Of a stretch of DNA of 57,531 nucleotides, positions 34,479-42,981 are shown piece after piece. The notes under the pieces are model-generated. The model did not search any database. It had not been told where the DNA came from and saw only the letters and a list, made by a program, of their open reading frames with translations. The position numbers were made by a program, and so were the translations under genes. This DNA is from AC-32 sp036265535 (GTDB lineage Bacteria; Actinomycetota; Thermoleophilia; Gaiellales; Gaiellaceae), in the NCBI GenBank assembly GCA_036265535.1, contig DATAOV010000083.1:1-57531 (forward strand), in the 5' to 3' direction. Numbering within the stretch: the first letter of the stretch is position 1; the number at the start of each line of letters is the position of its first letter.

Positions 34479-36491
34479 ATGGCCACGCGCACCCAGAAGG
34501 ACGTCCAGAAACGGCTCGACGAGCTGCGCGAGACCGTTGACCACCACCTCTACCTGTACCACGTGCTCGACGAGCCCGAGATCTCCGACGCCGAGTTCGA
34601 CCGGCTCTTCGAGGAGCTGCAGAGGCTGGAGCAGGAACACCCGGACCTGATCACGTCCGACTCGCCCACACAAAGGGTCGGAGCCCCGCCGTCCGAGCGC
34701 TTCCAGAAGGTCCGCCACCTCACCCCGATGGGCTCGCTCGAGAAGGTGAGCGACGACGAGGGCCTGTTCAAGTGGGCCGAAGACGTACGCAAGCGGCTCG
34801 ACTCCGACGAGCCGGTCGCCTACGTGATCGAGCCGAAGATCGACGGGCTCGCGATCAACCTGACCTACGAGGACGGTGTCCTGACCCGCGGCGCGACCCG
34901 CGGCGACGGCGTCCAGGGCGAGGAGGTGACCGTCAACCTCCGGACGATCTCGTCGGTGCCGCTCAGGATGCGTGGCGACGACGCCCCCAGGGTCGCCGAG
35001 GCCCGGGGCGAGGTTTACATGCCGCTCTCCGGATTCCGCGAGCTGAACACCCGCATCGCGGAGCTCGGCCAGAAGCTCGCGCCCAACCCACGCAACGCGG
35101 CCGCCGGCTCGCTGCGCCAGAAGGACTCGTCGATCACCGCCTCGCGCCCGCTCGCGGTCTGGGTCTACGGGCTCGGCGCGGCGGATGGGCTGCAGCTCGG
35201 CTCACACTGGGAGACGCTGGAATGGCTGCGTGAGCACGGCTTTCGCACGAACCCGTTCGCCGAGCGGCTCGAGTCGATCGAGGAGGTGGCGAAGCGCTGC
35301 GCGGAGTGGGAGCGGCGGCGCACCGACCTCGACTACGAGATCGACGGGATCGTGATCAAGGTCGACTCGCTCGAGCAGCAGGCCATCCTCGGAGCGCTAC
35401 ACCAGCGGCCCCGTTGGGCGCGAGCGTTCAAGTGGGCGCCCATGACGGCGGAGACCACGCTGAACAAGATCGCGATCCGCGTCGGGCGCACCGGCGCGCT
35501 CAATCCGTGGGCGATGCTCGAACCGGTGCAGGTCGGCGGCGTCACCGTCTCGCGGGCGACGCTGCACAACGAGGAGGACATCAACCGGAAGGACATCCGC
35601 GAGGGCGACACCGTGATCGTCCAGCGGGCCGGGGACGTGATCCCGCAGGTGGTCGGTCCCGTGCTCCCGCACGTGAAGGGCACGAAGCCGTTCCGGATGC
35701 CGAAGAAGTGCCCGCTCTGCGGGGCGGAGATCGTCCGGCCCGAGGGCGAGGCGATGCATCGGTGCCCCAACCGGGCATGCCCCTCGCGCGGCCTGGAGAC
35801 GCTCAACAACTGGGTGATGGCGGCCGCCGACATCGAGGGTGTTGGCGAGCAGCTCGTGCGCAGGCTCTGGCAGCTCGGGCTCGTCCGTTCGCTGCCCGAC
35901 CTCTATCGCCTGACCAAGGACGAGCTGCTCGAGCTCGACGGCTTCCAGGAGAAGAGCGCCAGCAACGTCATCGCCGCGATCGAGGCGTCGAAGAGCGTGC
36001 CGTTCAGCCGCGTGCTGTTCGGGCTCAACATCCCGGACGTCGGTTGGGTGACGGCCCAGAGCCTGGCCCGCCACTTCGGGACCGTGGAGCGGCTCTCGGC
36101 GGCGTCGCAGGAGGACGTCGTCGAGGTCGAGGGCATCGGGCCCGAGCGGGCGGAGGCGATCGTCGAGTGGTTCTCGGACGCCGAGAATCGAGCGCTCGTC
36201 GAGGAGCTCAAGCAGCTCGGGCTGCGCTTCGAGGCCGGGCCGGAGGAACGGCCGCTCGAGGGGCCGTTGAGCGGGAGCACGTACGTTGTGACCGGGACGC
36301 TCGAGGGGTTCAGCCGCGAAGAAGCCCGCAAGGCGCTCGAGGACAAGGGCGCCAAGGTCGCCGACTCCGTCTCGAAGAAGACGACCGGAGTGATCGTGGG
36401 CGAGAGTCCCGGCTCCAAGCTGGCCAAGGCCGAGCAGCTCGGCGTCCCCGTGCTCGACGAGAAGGCGTTGAAGAAGCTACTCCGCGGCTAG
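34479..36491 (+). CDS. ligA: NAD-dependent DNA ligase
   Basis: Seals nicks in replication and repair using NAD. The 670-residue protein (ATG 34479, MATRTQKDVQKRLDEL) has domain Ia, the adenylation motif EPKIDGLAINL with the catalytic Lys, the OB fold, a four-Cys zinc site (CPLCG ... CPNRACPSR), a helix-hairpin-helix region (EGIGPERAEAIVEW) and a C-terminal BRCT domain (about 590-670). Length is normal. A TTG at 34455 in the same frame would lie inside the palindrome and before the -10, so ATG is preferred. Its last 15 nt overlap the convergent carboxypeptidase gene. Confidence 0.97.
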   Translation: MATRTQKDVQKRLDELRETVDHHLYLYHVLDEPEISDAEFDRLFEELQRLEQEHPDLITSDSPTQRVGAPPSERFQKVRHLTPMGSLEKVSDDEGLFKWAEDVRKRLDSDEPVAYVIEPKIDGLAINLTYEDGVLTRGATRGDGVQGEEVTVNLRTISSVPLRMRGDDAPRVAEARGEVYMPLSGFRELNTRIAELGQKLAPNPRNAAAGSLRQKDSSITASRPLAVWVYGLGAADGLQLGSHWETLEWLREHGFRTNPFAERLESIEEVAKRCAEWERRRTDLDYEIDGIVIKVDSLEQQAILGALHQRPRWARAFKWAPMTAETTLNKIAIRVGRTGALNPWAMLEPVQVGGVTVSRATLHNEEDINRKDIREGDTVIVQRAGDVIPQVVGPVLPHVKGTKPFRMPKKCPLCGAEIVRPEGEAMHRCPNRACPSRGLETLNNWVMAAADIEGVGEQLVRRLWQLGLVRSLPDLYRLTKDELLELDGFQEKSASNVIAAIEASKSVPFSRVLFGLNIPDVGWVTAQSLARHFGTVERLSAASQEDVVEVEGIGPERAEAIVEWFSDAENRALVEELKQLGLRFEAGPEERPLEGPLSGSTYVVTGTLEGFSREEARKALEDKGAKVADSVSKKTTGVIVGESPGSKLAKAEQLGVPVLDEKALKKLLRG

Positions 36492-37676
36492 GGCGATCGC
36501 GAAGCGGTCCTGGGCCCGCCGCGCCCAGAACGAGGAGACGGGATTGCCGTTCTGGAGCACCGAGAAGGCGTAGCGGCGCTTGACGTAGCCGGAGAGCGCC
36601 GAGGCGCCGAAGGTAGTGCCGGTCTTGGCGATGACGTTCCCGCGCGCCGGGGGCCGGCGCATGCGGTCCGAGAGCGTGCCGTTGATCCCCGCCACCGGGA
36701 GCGCGGCCAGGAAGGCCGGCCGCACGTCCGGGTCGGCCCAGGCGGCGCGAAGAGTCGCTTCCAGCGCCCGAACGGTCAGCCGGTCGAGGAGGGAGAGCCC
36801 GGAGCCGTCGACCAGCCGCACGCCCGTCAGCGGCACTCCGGCCTCGGCCAGCAGTCGTCGCGCGTAGGCCGCGCCCCCGGGGCTCGTGCCGACCCCGTTT
36901 TCGATCGCTCCGAGCTGCTTGAGGACGAGCTCGGCGGTGAAGTTGTCGCTGCGCTTGTCCATGTACCTGACGATCTCCGAGAGCGGCGCGGAGTCCACCG
37001 CCGCGAGCGGAACCTCGTTCCCGTGCTCGTCGCCGATTCCCGCGCCGCCCACCGTCACTCCCGCGCGCCTGAGCGCGTCTCGGAAGAGCAGTGCGGCCGA
37101 GAGGGCCGGATTCCGCGAGATCCGGCCCCGGTAGCTGCCGCGATCGACCGTGAGCGCCGACAGCGGCGGCGACTCGTTGACGTAGAACCAGGGCTTCCAG
37201 CCGGGTGCGGTGCGCCGCGCGTCGAAGAACGTCTCGTCCCCGAAGACGGCGCCGGTGACACGCGTGATCCCCGCGGCCCGGACCTGGGATGCGAGTTGGG
37301 CCAGATCGGCGCTGGAGAGGGTGGGATCGCCGTGCCCGACCAAGAGCAGGTGTCCCTGCCAGACACTGCCGCTCTGCTGACCGCGGCCTAGGACGTCCGT
37401 CTCGATCCGAAAGGTCCTACCGAGACCAACAAGCGCTGCGTAGGTGATGACGAGCTTCTCGTTCGAGGCTGGGGCGAGGGAGAGCGTGTCGTGCTCGGCG
37501 AAGAGCGTCTTGCCGGTCTGGAGGTCGAAGGCGATCGCGGCCGTCTGGCCCCGGGCGACATGCGGAACCGCGAGCGCTCGTGCGAGCCGCTTCGCGAGTG
37601 GCGGGCTCCCGGCGCCCGCCGGCGCCGCGAGGACGAGCGCGACGAGAGCGACGACCGGGAGACGGCGGCGGGTCAT
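36477..37676 (-). CDS. dacB: D-alanyl-D-alanine carboxypeptidase/endopeptidase (PBP4, S13 family)
   Basis: Trims or cuts peptidoglycan cross-links outside the membrane. From ATG 37676 the protein is 399 residues: a signal peptide (MTRRRLPVVALVALVLAAPAGAG), then the penicillin-binding fold. The three active-site motifs are visible: SxxK in APASNEKLV, SxN in KRSDNFTAE and KTG in IAKTGTTFG. Two further in-frame ATGs upstream (37697, and GTG 37727) are rejected, because a good promoter with its -10 ends 7 nt before 37676. It converges on ligA with a 15-nt overlap. Confidence 0.94.
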   Translation of the reverse strand: MTRRRLPVVALVALVLAAPAGAGSPPLAKRLARALAVPHVARGQTAAIAFDLQTGKTLFAEHDTLSLAPASNEKLVITYAALVGLGRTFRIETDVLGRGQQSGSVWQGHLLLVGHGDPTLSSADLAQLASQVRAAGITRVTGAVFGDETFFDARRTAPGWKPWFYVNESPPLSALTVDRGSYRGRISRNPALSAALLFRDALRRAGVTVGGAGIGDEHGNEVPLAAVDSAPLSEIVRYMDKRSDNFTAELVLKQLGAIENGVGTSPGGAAYARRLLAEAGVPLTGVRLVDGSGLSLLDRLTVRALEATLRAAWADPDVRPAFLAALPVAGINGTLSDRMRRPPARGNVIAKTGTTFGASALSGYVKRRYAFSVLQNGNPVSSFWARRAQDRFAIALAAE

Positions 37677-37683
37677 CTGGCCA

Positions 37684-37712
37684 ATTCTTCGGAGCATGAA
37701 CCTGCTCGTCAA
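37684..37712 (-). promoter_or_regulatory. Promoter of dacB, leaderless
   Basis: On the minus strand TTGACG (37712-37707) and AAGAAT (37689-37684) are 17 nt apart, and the ATG follows 7 nt after the -10. This is the clearest leaderless promoter in the window and fixes the dacB start. Confidence 0.65.
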
Positions 37713-37752
37713 GCGTGGGCCGGACACGCGGCGGAGATAGGCCGTGCGGCCC

Positions 37753-37782
37753 TTGTTCCGCGCGGATGCTCAGCTTGATAAT
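37753..37782 (+). promoter_or_regulatory. Promoter of the coiled-coil gene
   Basis: TTGTTC (37753-37758) and GATAAT (37777-37782) are 18 nt apart. Transcription should start near 37789, about 8 nt before GTG 37797. Confidence 0.5.
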
Positions 37783-37796
37783 CGGAACGAGGCCCT

Positions 37797-38129
37797 GTGG
37801 CAACCGAAACCATCCCCGCGCTCCTCGAGCAGATCGACGAGCTCCTCGCTGAACCCCACGCTGAGCGGGAGGCCGAGACGCTCGCCCGCCTCGAGCGGAC
37901 GCTGACCGACGGCTATGCGCACGCGCTCGTGCTCGAGGCCGAGCGCTGGCGTCTCGAGCAGCGGATGTCGGAGCTCGCGAGCGAGCTCACGGACGGAAAC
38001 CAGGAGCTGAAGTCCCAGGAGCTCGCGCAGGTCTCCAGCAGCCTCGCGACGAACGCGGCCGCTCTCAAAGACTTGCGCGCGACGCTCGCTCGCTTGCGGG
38101 CTCGCGCCAACGCCGTGCGCGGCACCTAG
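37797..38129 (+). CDS. Small coiled-coil protein of unknown function
   Basis: A 110-residue protein from GTG 37797. It is almost wholly helical and charged: ALLEQIDELLAEPHAEREAE, then a heptad-rich helix from about 50 to 105 (RLEQRMSELASELTDGNQEL, DLRATLARLRARANAV). No signal peptide, membrane helix or known motif is visible. It has its own promoter and diverges from dacB. It ends 9 nt before the end of the convergent response regulator gene. I cannot assign a function. Confidence 0.75.
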   Translation: MATETIPALLEQIDELLAEPHAEREAETLARLERTLTDGYAHALVLEAERWRLEQRMSELASELTDGNQELKSQELAQVSSSLATNAAALKDLRATLARLRARANAVRGT

Positions 38130-38138
38130 CCCGACTCG

Positions 38139-38768
38139 CTAGACGATTCCGCTGCGAACGGCGTAGACGGCCGCCTGGATGCGGTTCTCGATCTGAAGCT
38201 TCATCAGGATGTTCGAGATGTGGTTCTTGACCGTCTTCGGGCTGATGTGCAGCTGGGCGGCGATCAGGGCGTTGTCGTTGCCAGCCGCGATCAGCTTGAG
38301 GACGTCGAGCTCGCGATCCGACAGCTCCGCCCGGATCGTGTCCGCCGCCTCGGGCGAGACCGCCGTTGCTCGGACCTGCTGCAACACCTTGCCGGCGATC
38401 GCGGGTGAGACGAGCGACTCGCCCACCGCCGCGGAGGCGATTCCGCGGATCAGCTCGTCGACCGAGGCGTCCTTGAGCAGATAGCCGCAGGCGCCGGCCA
38501 GGATCGCGTCCAAGACGTCGTCGTCCTGGTCGGAGATCGTGAGCACCAGGGTGCGAGTGAGCGGCGCGAAGCCTGTGATCTGCCGGATTGCCTCGATCCC
38601 GGTCATGCCGGGCATGTGCAGATCCATCACGACCACCTCCGGCGCGAGTTCCCGCACCAGGCGGACGGCCTCGGCTCCGGTTCCCGCCTCGCCGGCGACC
38701 TGCACGCCTCGCTCCTCGAGGAGGTTCCTCAGACCCGTCCGGAAGAGGTCGTGGTCGTCCACCAGCAC
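38139..38768 (-). CDS. NarL/LuxR-family response regulator
   Basis: A two-component response regulator: receiver domain (about 1-118) with acidic VDDH, phospho-acceptor Asp in VVVMDLHMPGMTG and conserved Lys in GYLLKDAS; and a C-terminal LuxR-type HTH (about 145-205, LSDRELDVLKLIAAGNDNAL, KTVKNHISNILMKL). GTG 38768 starts at VLVDDHD, which cuts off the beginning of the first beta strand (IHVVLVDD). The frame stays open upstream to a CTG at 38819 preceded by AAAGGGGGG, so the true start is probably upstream. No histidine kinase gene is nearby, so the partner is unknown. Confidence 0.93.
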   Translation of the reverse strand: MLVDDHDLFRTGLRNLLEERGVQVAGEAGTGAEAVRLVRELAPEVVVMDLHMPGMTGIEAIRQITGFAPLTRTLVLTISDQDDDVLDAILAGACGYLLKDASVDELIRGIASAAVGESLVSPAIAGKVLQQVRATAVSPEAADTIRAELSDRELDVLKLIAAGNDNALIAAQLHISPKTVKNHISNILMKLQIENRIQAAVYAVRSGIV

Positions 38769-38852
38769 GACGTGAATGTTGCCGACGCCCTCGTCGCCCT
38801 CGATGACGGAATCGGTCAGCGTCCCCCCTTTCGCGGCGGAACGAAAAGTGTA

Positions 38853-39893
38853 CTAGTGCAGCGTGATCGTGACCGTTCGCCGGCCCCATGCCCGCGCCTG
38901 CGCAAGCGTCGGGAACCAGAGGTCGATCGTTGCGCCGCGCACAGCCGTGCCGGTGTCGGCGGCCACACCGGACCCGTAGCCGGGGATGGTCATCTGCGTT
39001 CCCAGCGGGATCACGCTCGGGTCGACGGCGACGATTCCCCAGCCGGTCGGCGCGCCCGTCGCAGTGCTGCCGTTGATCGCATATCCCGTCGCGGTCACCG
39101 TCAGGGTGCGCCCGCCCAGGCTGGCCCCGAGCGGCGGTGCCGGCTGTGCCGAGGCGACCGAGGCGACCCTGCGCGCGTTCGCCTCGACCGTAAGCGCCCG
39201 CTGCTCGAGCGAGGAGATCTCCGCCGCGTTCAGCCGGCGTTGGTTCGAGAGGCTTGCCAGGTAGGACGACCGTTGACTCCGAGCCTGCTCGAGCGCGAGC
39301 GCGGACTGCTCTGCCTCGTCGGCCAGCGCCCCGAGCGAGCGTTCCCGCGCGGCGAGCGCGCGGGTGATGCCCGTCAAGCGCTGCTTGGCTCTACGAGTCT
39401 GCTCGATCACGAGGCGATCCTGGTCCGCGAGCCGGTCGAGCGAATCGAGGCTGCTGAGCGCTTCGTCGACCGAGGAGGCGCCGAGGACGACCGCGAGCGG
39501 ATCGGAGTCCCCCTGCTCGTAGAGGATCTGGAGCCGCTGGGCCAGGGCGACCTGCGACACCGACAGCGAATGGCGCGCGGCTTGCAGGCGCTGCTGCGCC
39601 GCGGCTCGCTCGGCGCGGACCTCCGAGGTCCGGATCCGAAGGGCCACGAGCCGGGCGCGCTCCCGGGCCAACTTCGAGTCCAGCGCGTAAAGGCCGAGCA
39701 GCGCGCCGCGCGACCTCCCGGCCAGGTCGGTGTTCTGCTGTGACAGCTGCGAGGCCCGCTCCCGGATGCTGGAGGCGGAGTCCGCGGCGACCGTTCCCGG
39801 AACCAGGCTGCTGAGTACCAGCGCCAGTCCGAGCACGATCGGCCAGGCCCGCAGCGTGCGTGTCTCCCCCGGCACGACGCGGCACCGTACCAC
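38853..39893 (-). CDS. Exported 3D-domain wall hydrolase with coiled coil
   Basis: A 346-residue exported protein. A signal peptide (about 15-37) is followed by a long coiled coil (40-245) and a C-terminal 3D domain (262-346). The three conserved Asp are D291 (VAVDPSVIPLGT), D313 (AADTGTA) and D324 (TIDLWF), the catalytic pattern of MltA/RpfB-type lytic transglycosylase-like domains. The segment LAVVLGASSVDEALSSLDSL (133-152) is matched in the divergent NlpC/P60 protein, as in the V-shaped coiled coils of PcsB-type hydrolases. A promoter TTGCTT-17-CATAAC (39927-39899) ends 5 nt before GTG 39893, so the mRNA is probably leaderless. Confidence 0.9.
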   Translation of the reverse strand: MVRCRVVPGETRTLRAWPIVLGLALVLSSLVPGTVAADSASSIRERASQLSQQNTDLAGRSRGALLGLYALDSKLARERARLVALRIRTSEVRAERAAAQQRLQAARHSLSVSQVALAQRLQILYEQGDSDPLAVVLGASSVDEALSSLDSLDRLADQDRLVIEQTRRAKQRLTGITRALAARERSLGALADEAEQSALALEQARSQRSSYLASLSNQRRLNAAEISSLEQRALTVEANARRVASVASAQPAPPLGASLGGRTLTVTATGYAINGSTATGAPTGWGIVAVDPSVIPLGTQMTIPGYGSGVAADTGTAVRGATIDLWFPTLAQARAWGRRTVTITLH

Positions 39894-39986
39894 ACGAGGT
39901 TATGCGGCCTCGTCGGCCGGGAAGCAATTGACCCATTTAGGCCAACACCGCCGTTTGCGGTCGTCCGGGCCGCTTGTTAGGGTGCC

Positions 39987-41144
39987 GTGCTTGTGACGAA
40001 CCGGCCCCTCCCAGGAGGGCGCCTGTCGAGCTTCCAGCCCCCCTCTCGCTCGACCAGACGAAAGGCGCCGGCATTGGTCATCGCATTGGTTTCGGCCATT
40101 GCGCTGGCTGCTGCTCCCGCATTCGCGGATCCGACTGTCGCGTCCAAACAAGCCGAGGCGCAGAGCGTCCTCGGGCAGATCCAGCAGCTCGACTCCAGCC
40201 TCGAGCGCGCGGTCGAGGCGTACAACCTCGCGAACATCAAGCTGTCACGAATCAAGCACGACCTGTCGACGAACACGCACAGCCTCACCGTCGCCAAGAA
40301 GAGCCTCAAGAACGCACAGAAGGAGCTCTCGTCACGGCTCGTCGACCTGTACACCTCGGACGAGGGCCAGGACTCCGGGCTGGCGGTGCTGCTCGGCTCC
40401 TCGAGCCTCGACGACATGCTGAGTCGGATGGACGCGGTCGACCGGGTCTCGCAGCAGGACTCGCTCGTGCTGCGGCAGGTTGCGCACCTGCGTCGCGAGG
40501 TGCAGCGACGGCAGCGGGAGCTTCGGCACGCCCACAGCGAGCAGGTGCAGGTGGTCGCCGAGCGAGACTCGGCCCGTTCCTCGATCCAGAGCCAGCTCGG
40601 CCAGCGTCAGGCGCTACTCGGCTCTATTCGCGGCGAGATCGCGCACCTTCAGGCGCAGGAGCGCGAACGGCAGGCCGCACTGCAGCGACAGCTGGCGAGC
40701 CAGGTGCAGGCCCAGCAGGCCTCGGCGAGCGAGACGGCGCTCGCGCAGACGGTTGCGCCCCAGCCCACGACGACGATCGCGCCCGCGCCCCCGTCGCGCT
40801 ACGGCGGTGTCGTCGGGATCGCGATGCGCTACCTCGGCACGCCCTACGTGTGGGGCGGAGCCTCGCCGGGCGGGTTCGACTGCTCGGGCTTCGTGATGTA
40901 CGTCTTCAGCCAGATCGGCGTGAGCCTTCCGCACAATGCCGCCGCGCAGTACGGCTACGGCGCCCCGGTCTCCCGTGACGCGCTCCAGCCGGGGGATCTC
41001 GTCTTCTTCGACGGGCTCGGTCACGTCGGCATCTACGTCGGCGGCGGCAGCTTCATTCACTCGCCGCACACGGGCGACGTGGTCAAGGTCTCGTCGCTCA
41101 GCGGCTGGTACTCGTCGACGTTCGTCGGCGCGCGTCGCCTCTAG
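39987..41144 (+). CDS. Exported NlpC/P60 peptidoglycan endopeptidase with coiled coil
   Basis: A 385-residue exported hydrolase expected to cut peptide stems in the cell wall. A signal peptide (about 25-47, ending AFAD) is followed by a coiled coil (50-250), a Pro/Thr linker, and an NlpC/P60 domain (272-385). Catalytic Cys299 (FDCSGFV), His346 (GHVGIYVG) and His358 are present. LAVLLGSSSLDDMLSRMDAV (132-151) parallels the divergent 3D protein, a layout like PcsB/RipC hydrolases that are activated by FtsEX. A TTGCGG-17-TAGGGT promoter (39955-39983) suggests that GTG 39993, two codons later, may be the real start. Its stop shares CTAG with fadD. Confidence 0.93.
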   Translation: MLVTNRPLPGGRLSSFQPPSRSTRRKAPALVIALVSAIALAAAPAFADPTVASKQAEAQSVLGQIQQLDSSLERAVEAYNLANIKLSRIKHDLSTNTHSLTVAKKSLKNAQKELSSRLVDLYTSDEGQDSGLAVLLGSSSLDDMLSRMDAVDRVSQQDSLVLRQVAHLRREVQRRQRELRHAHSEQVQVVAERDSARSSIQSQLGQRQALLGSIRGEIAHLQAQERERQAALQRQLASQVQAQQASASETALAQTVAPQPTTTIAPAPPSRYGGVVGIAMRYLGTPYVWGGASPGGFDCSGFVMYVFSQIGVSLPHNAAAQYGYGAPVSRDALQPGDLVFFDGLGHVGIYVGGGSFIHSPHTGDVVKVSSLSGWYSSTFVGARRL

Positions 41145-42961
41145 CCCGAGTAGAGCTCCTCGATCTCGCGCGCGAAATGCGCTTCCACGACGCGGCGCTT
41201 CAGCTTCAGCGTCGGCGTGACCTCTTCCTCCTCGGTACTGAAGTCGCGCGGGAGGATCGTAAAGCGCTTGATCTGCTCGTAGCGCGAGCGGTCGGCGTTC
41301 ACGTCGTCGACGACCGCCTGAACGCGCTCGCGGACGGCCGCCGAGTCGAGGGCCTTCGCCTGCTCGGGGTCGATCGTGACGAGCGCCGCGACGTAGGGCC
41401 GGCGGTCTCCCACGACGAGCGCCTGCGAGACGATCGGCGCGGTCTTGAGCGCGTTCTCGAGGTTCTGCGGGGCGACGTTCTTGCCGCCGGCGGTCACGAG
41501 GATGTCCTTCTTGCGGTCCGTGACGCGGATGAAGCCGTCCTCGTCGATCGAGCCCAGGTCGCCGGAGCGCAACCAGCCGTCCGGGCCGAGTACCTCCCGC
41601 GTCGCCTCGGGGTCCTTGTAGTAGCCCGCGAAGACCGTCTCGCTCCTTATCAGGAGCTCGCCGTCCTCGGCGGTGCGCACCTCGAAGCCCGGGAGCGCGG
41701 GCCCGACCGTGCCGAAGCGGAAGCGGTTCGGCCGGTTGACCGAGGCCGCGGTCGTGCATTCGGTCAAGCCCCAGCCTTCGATGATCAGGATGTCGAGGGT
41801 GTGCAGCAGCTGCCCGATCTCCTTCGCGAGCGGCGCGCCGCCCGAGACGCCGAGCCGCAGCCTGCCCCCGAGTCGAGCCTTGACCTTGCGGTACACGAGC
41901 CGGTCGGCAACCCGGTGCCGAAGGGCCAGCCCCGGTGGGACGGGCCGCCCTTGCTCACGTAGCTCGCTTACGCGCCGGCCGGTCCGCAGCGCGAAGTCGA
42001 GCAGCCGACGCTTCACGCCGGTGGTTTCGTCGAATTGCGCCTGGAGCGCGGTGTGCACCTTCTCGTAGACCCGCGGCACGCTCGGCAGAATCGTGGGTCG
42101 CACGACCGGCAAGACCTCCGCGAGCCGCAGGGGGTCGGGACAGAAGGCGATGGTGTAGCCGGTGTGCGCCCCGAGGAGGTGCATCAGCCGTCCGAAGTTA
42201 TGGGCCAGCGGTAGGTAGATGAGCATCACGTCGTCGGAGATCGCGAACTCCGGGACGCGATCGGTGCACGCCGCCATCTCGTAGTAGTTGCGGTGCCGAA
42301 TCATGCAGGCCTTGGGCGGGCCGGTTGTGCCCGACGTGTAGATGAACGTGAAGAGGTCGTCCTCGTCGACCGCCGCCTCGGCCTCGGCGAGCGCGTTCGG
42401 CTGCTCGGCGGCGAAAGCCCGACCGCGGGCCCGGAGCTCGCCCAGGTCCGCGAACGAGATGACGTGGGAGAGGCCCGCGTCAATGATCTTCGCCCGCTGT
42501 TCCTCGTCTTCGACCAGGACGCCCACGGCGTCCGAGTGCTCGAGCACGTAGAGGCAGTCCTTCGGCGAGCTGTTCGCGTAGATGGCCGCGCCCACCGCGC
42601 CGATGAGGCCGAGTGCGTAGTCGAACAGGGCCCACTCGAGCGTCGAGTTGGCCAGGATTCCGAACGCGTCGCCCTTGCGGACGCCAAGTGCGAGCAGGCC
42701 GTTGGCGAGCTCGTCCACGGCGACTCCGGCCTCGTCCCAGCCGATCTCGCGCCAACCATCGGCTTCCTCCACGAGGTACGCGGGGTTCGTGCGCTGTGCG
42801 GTGACCGCTTTCCGCCACAGCCGTCCGATCGTGCGGCCGCCGCCCGCCTGTACGCCGGCCTCGGTGGGCGCTGTTGCCGTCGTCTCGCTCAGGGTCTCAT
42901 CGTACGTCGCCCCGGGCTGCGCAGGAAAGCGCGCGATTGCGGCGAAACGGGCCGGTCCCAC
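41141..42961 (-). CDS. Long-chain fatty acid-CoA ligase
   Basis: A 606-residue AMP-forming enzyme that activates long-chain fatty acids with ATP and CoA (FadD15/FACL type). Motifs are complete: P-loop FIYTSGTTGPPKA (about 207-219), LPLAHNFGRL, EGWGLTECTT, GELLIRSETVFAGYY and the hinge DGWLRSGDLGSIDEDGFIRV, with the late catalytic Lys region DRKKDILVTAGGKNVAPQ. The GTG start at 42961 is the first possible one; the first 35-40 residues are poorly conserved, so the start may lie later. It diverges from ku over 20 nt. It is far from the acyl-CoA dehydrogenase cluster at 50-54 kb, with which it may cooperate in beta-oxidation. Confidence 0.94.
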   Translation of the reverse strand: MGPARFAAIARFPAQPGATYDETLSETTATAPTEAGVQAGGGRTIGRLWRKAVTAQRTNPAYLVEEADGWREIGWDEAGVAVDELANGLLALGVRKGDAFGILANSTLEWALFDYALGLIGAVGAAIYANSSPKDCLYVLEHSDAVGVLVEDEEQRAKIIDAGLSHVISFADLGELRARGRAFAAEQPNALAEAEAAVDEDDLFTFIYTSGTTGPPKACMIRHRNYYEMAACTDRVPEFAISDDVMLIYLPLAHNFGRLMHLLGAHTGYTIAFCPDPLRLAEVLPVVRPTILPSVPRVYEKVHTALQAQFDETTGVKRRLLDFALRTGRRVSELREQGRPVPPGLALRHRVADRLVYRKVKARLGGRLRLGVSGGAPLAKEIGQLLHTLDILIIEGWGLTECTTAASVNRPNRFRFGTVGPALPGFEVRTAEDGELLIRSETVFAGYYKDPEATREVLGPDGWLRSGDLGSIDEDGFIRVTDRKKDILVTAGGKNVAPQNLENALKTAPIVSQALVVGDRRPYVAALVTIDPEQAKALDSAAVRERVQAVVDDVNADRSRYEQIKRFTILPRDFSTEEEEVTPTLKLKRRVVEAHFAREIEELYSG

Positions 42962-42981
42962 TAGAATTCGAAGGCGGCGCC

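Noticed and set aside
39894..39986. A c-di-AMP riboswitch between the 3D and NlpC/P60 genes
   Set aside because: Such riboswitches often precede wall hydrolase genes, but the divergent gap is only 93 nt and already holds two promoters; no ydaO-type fold is visible.
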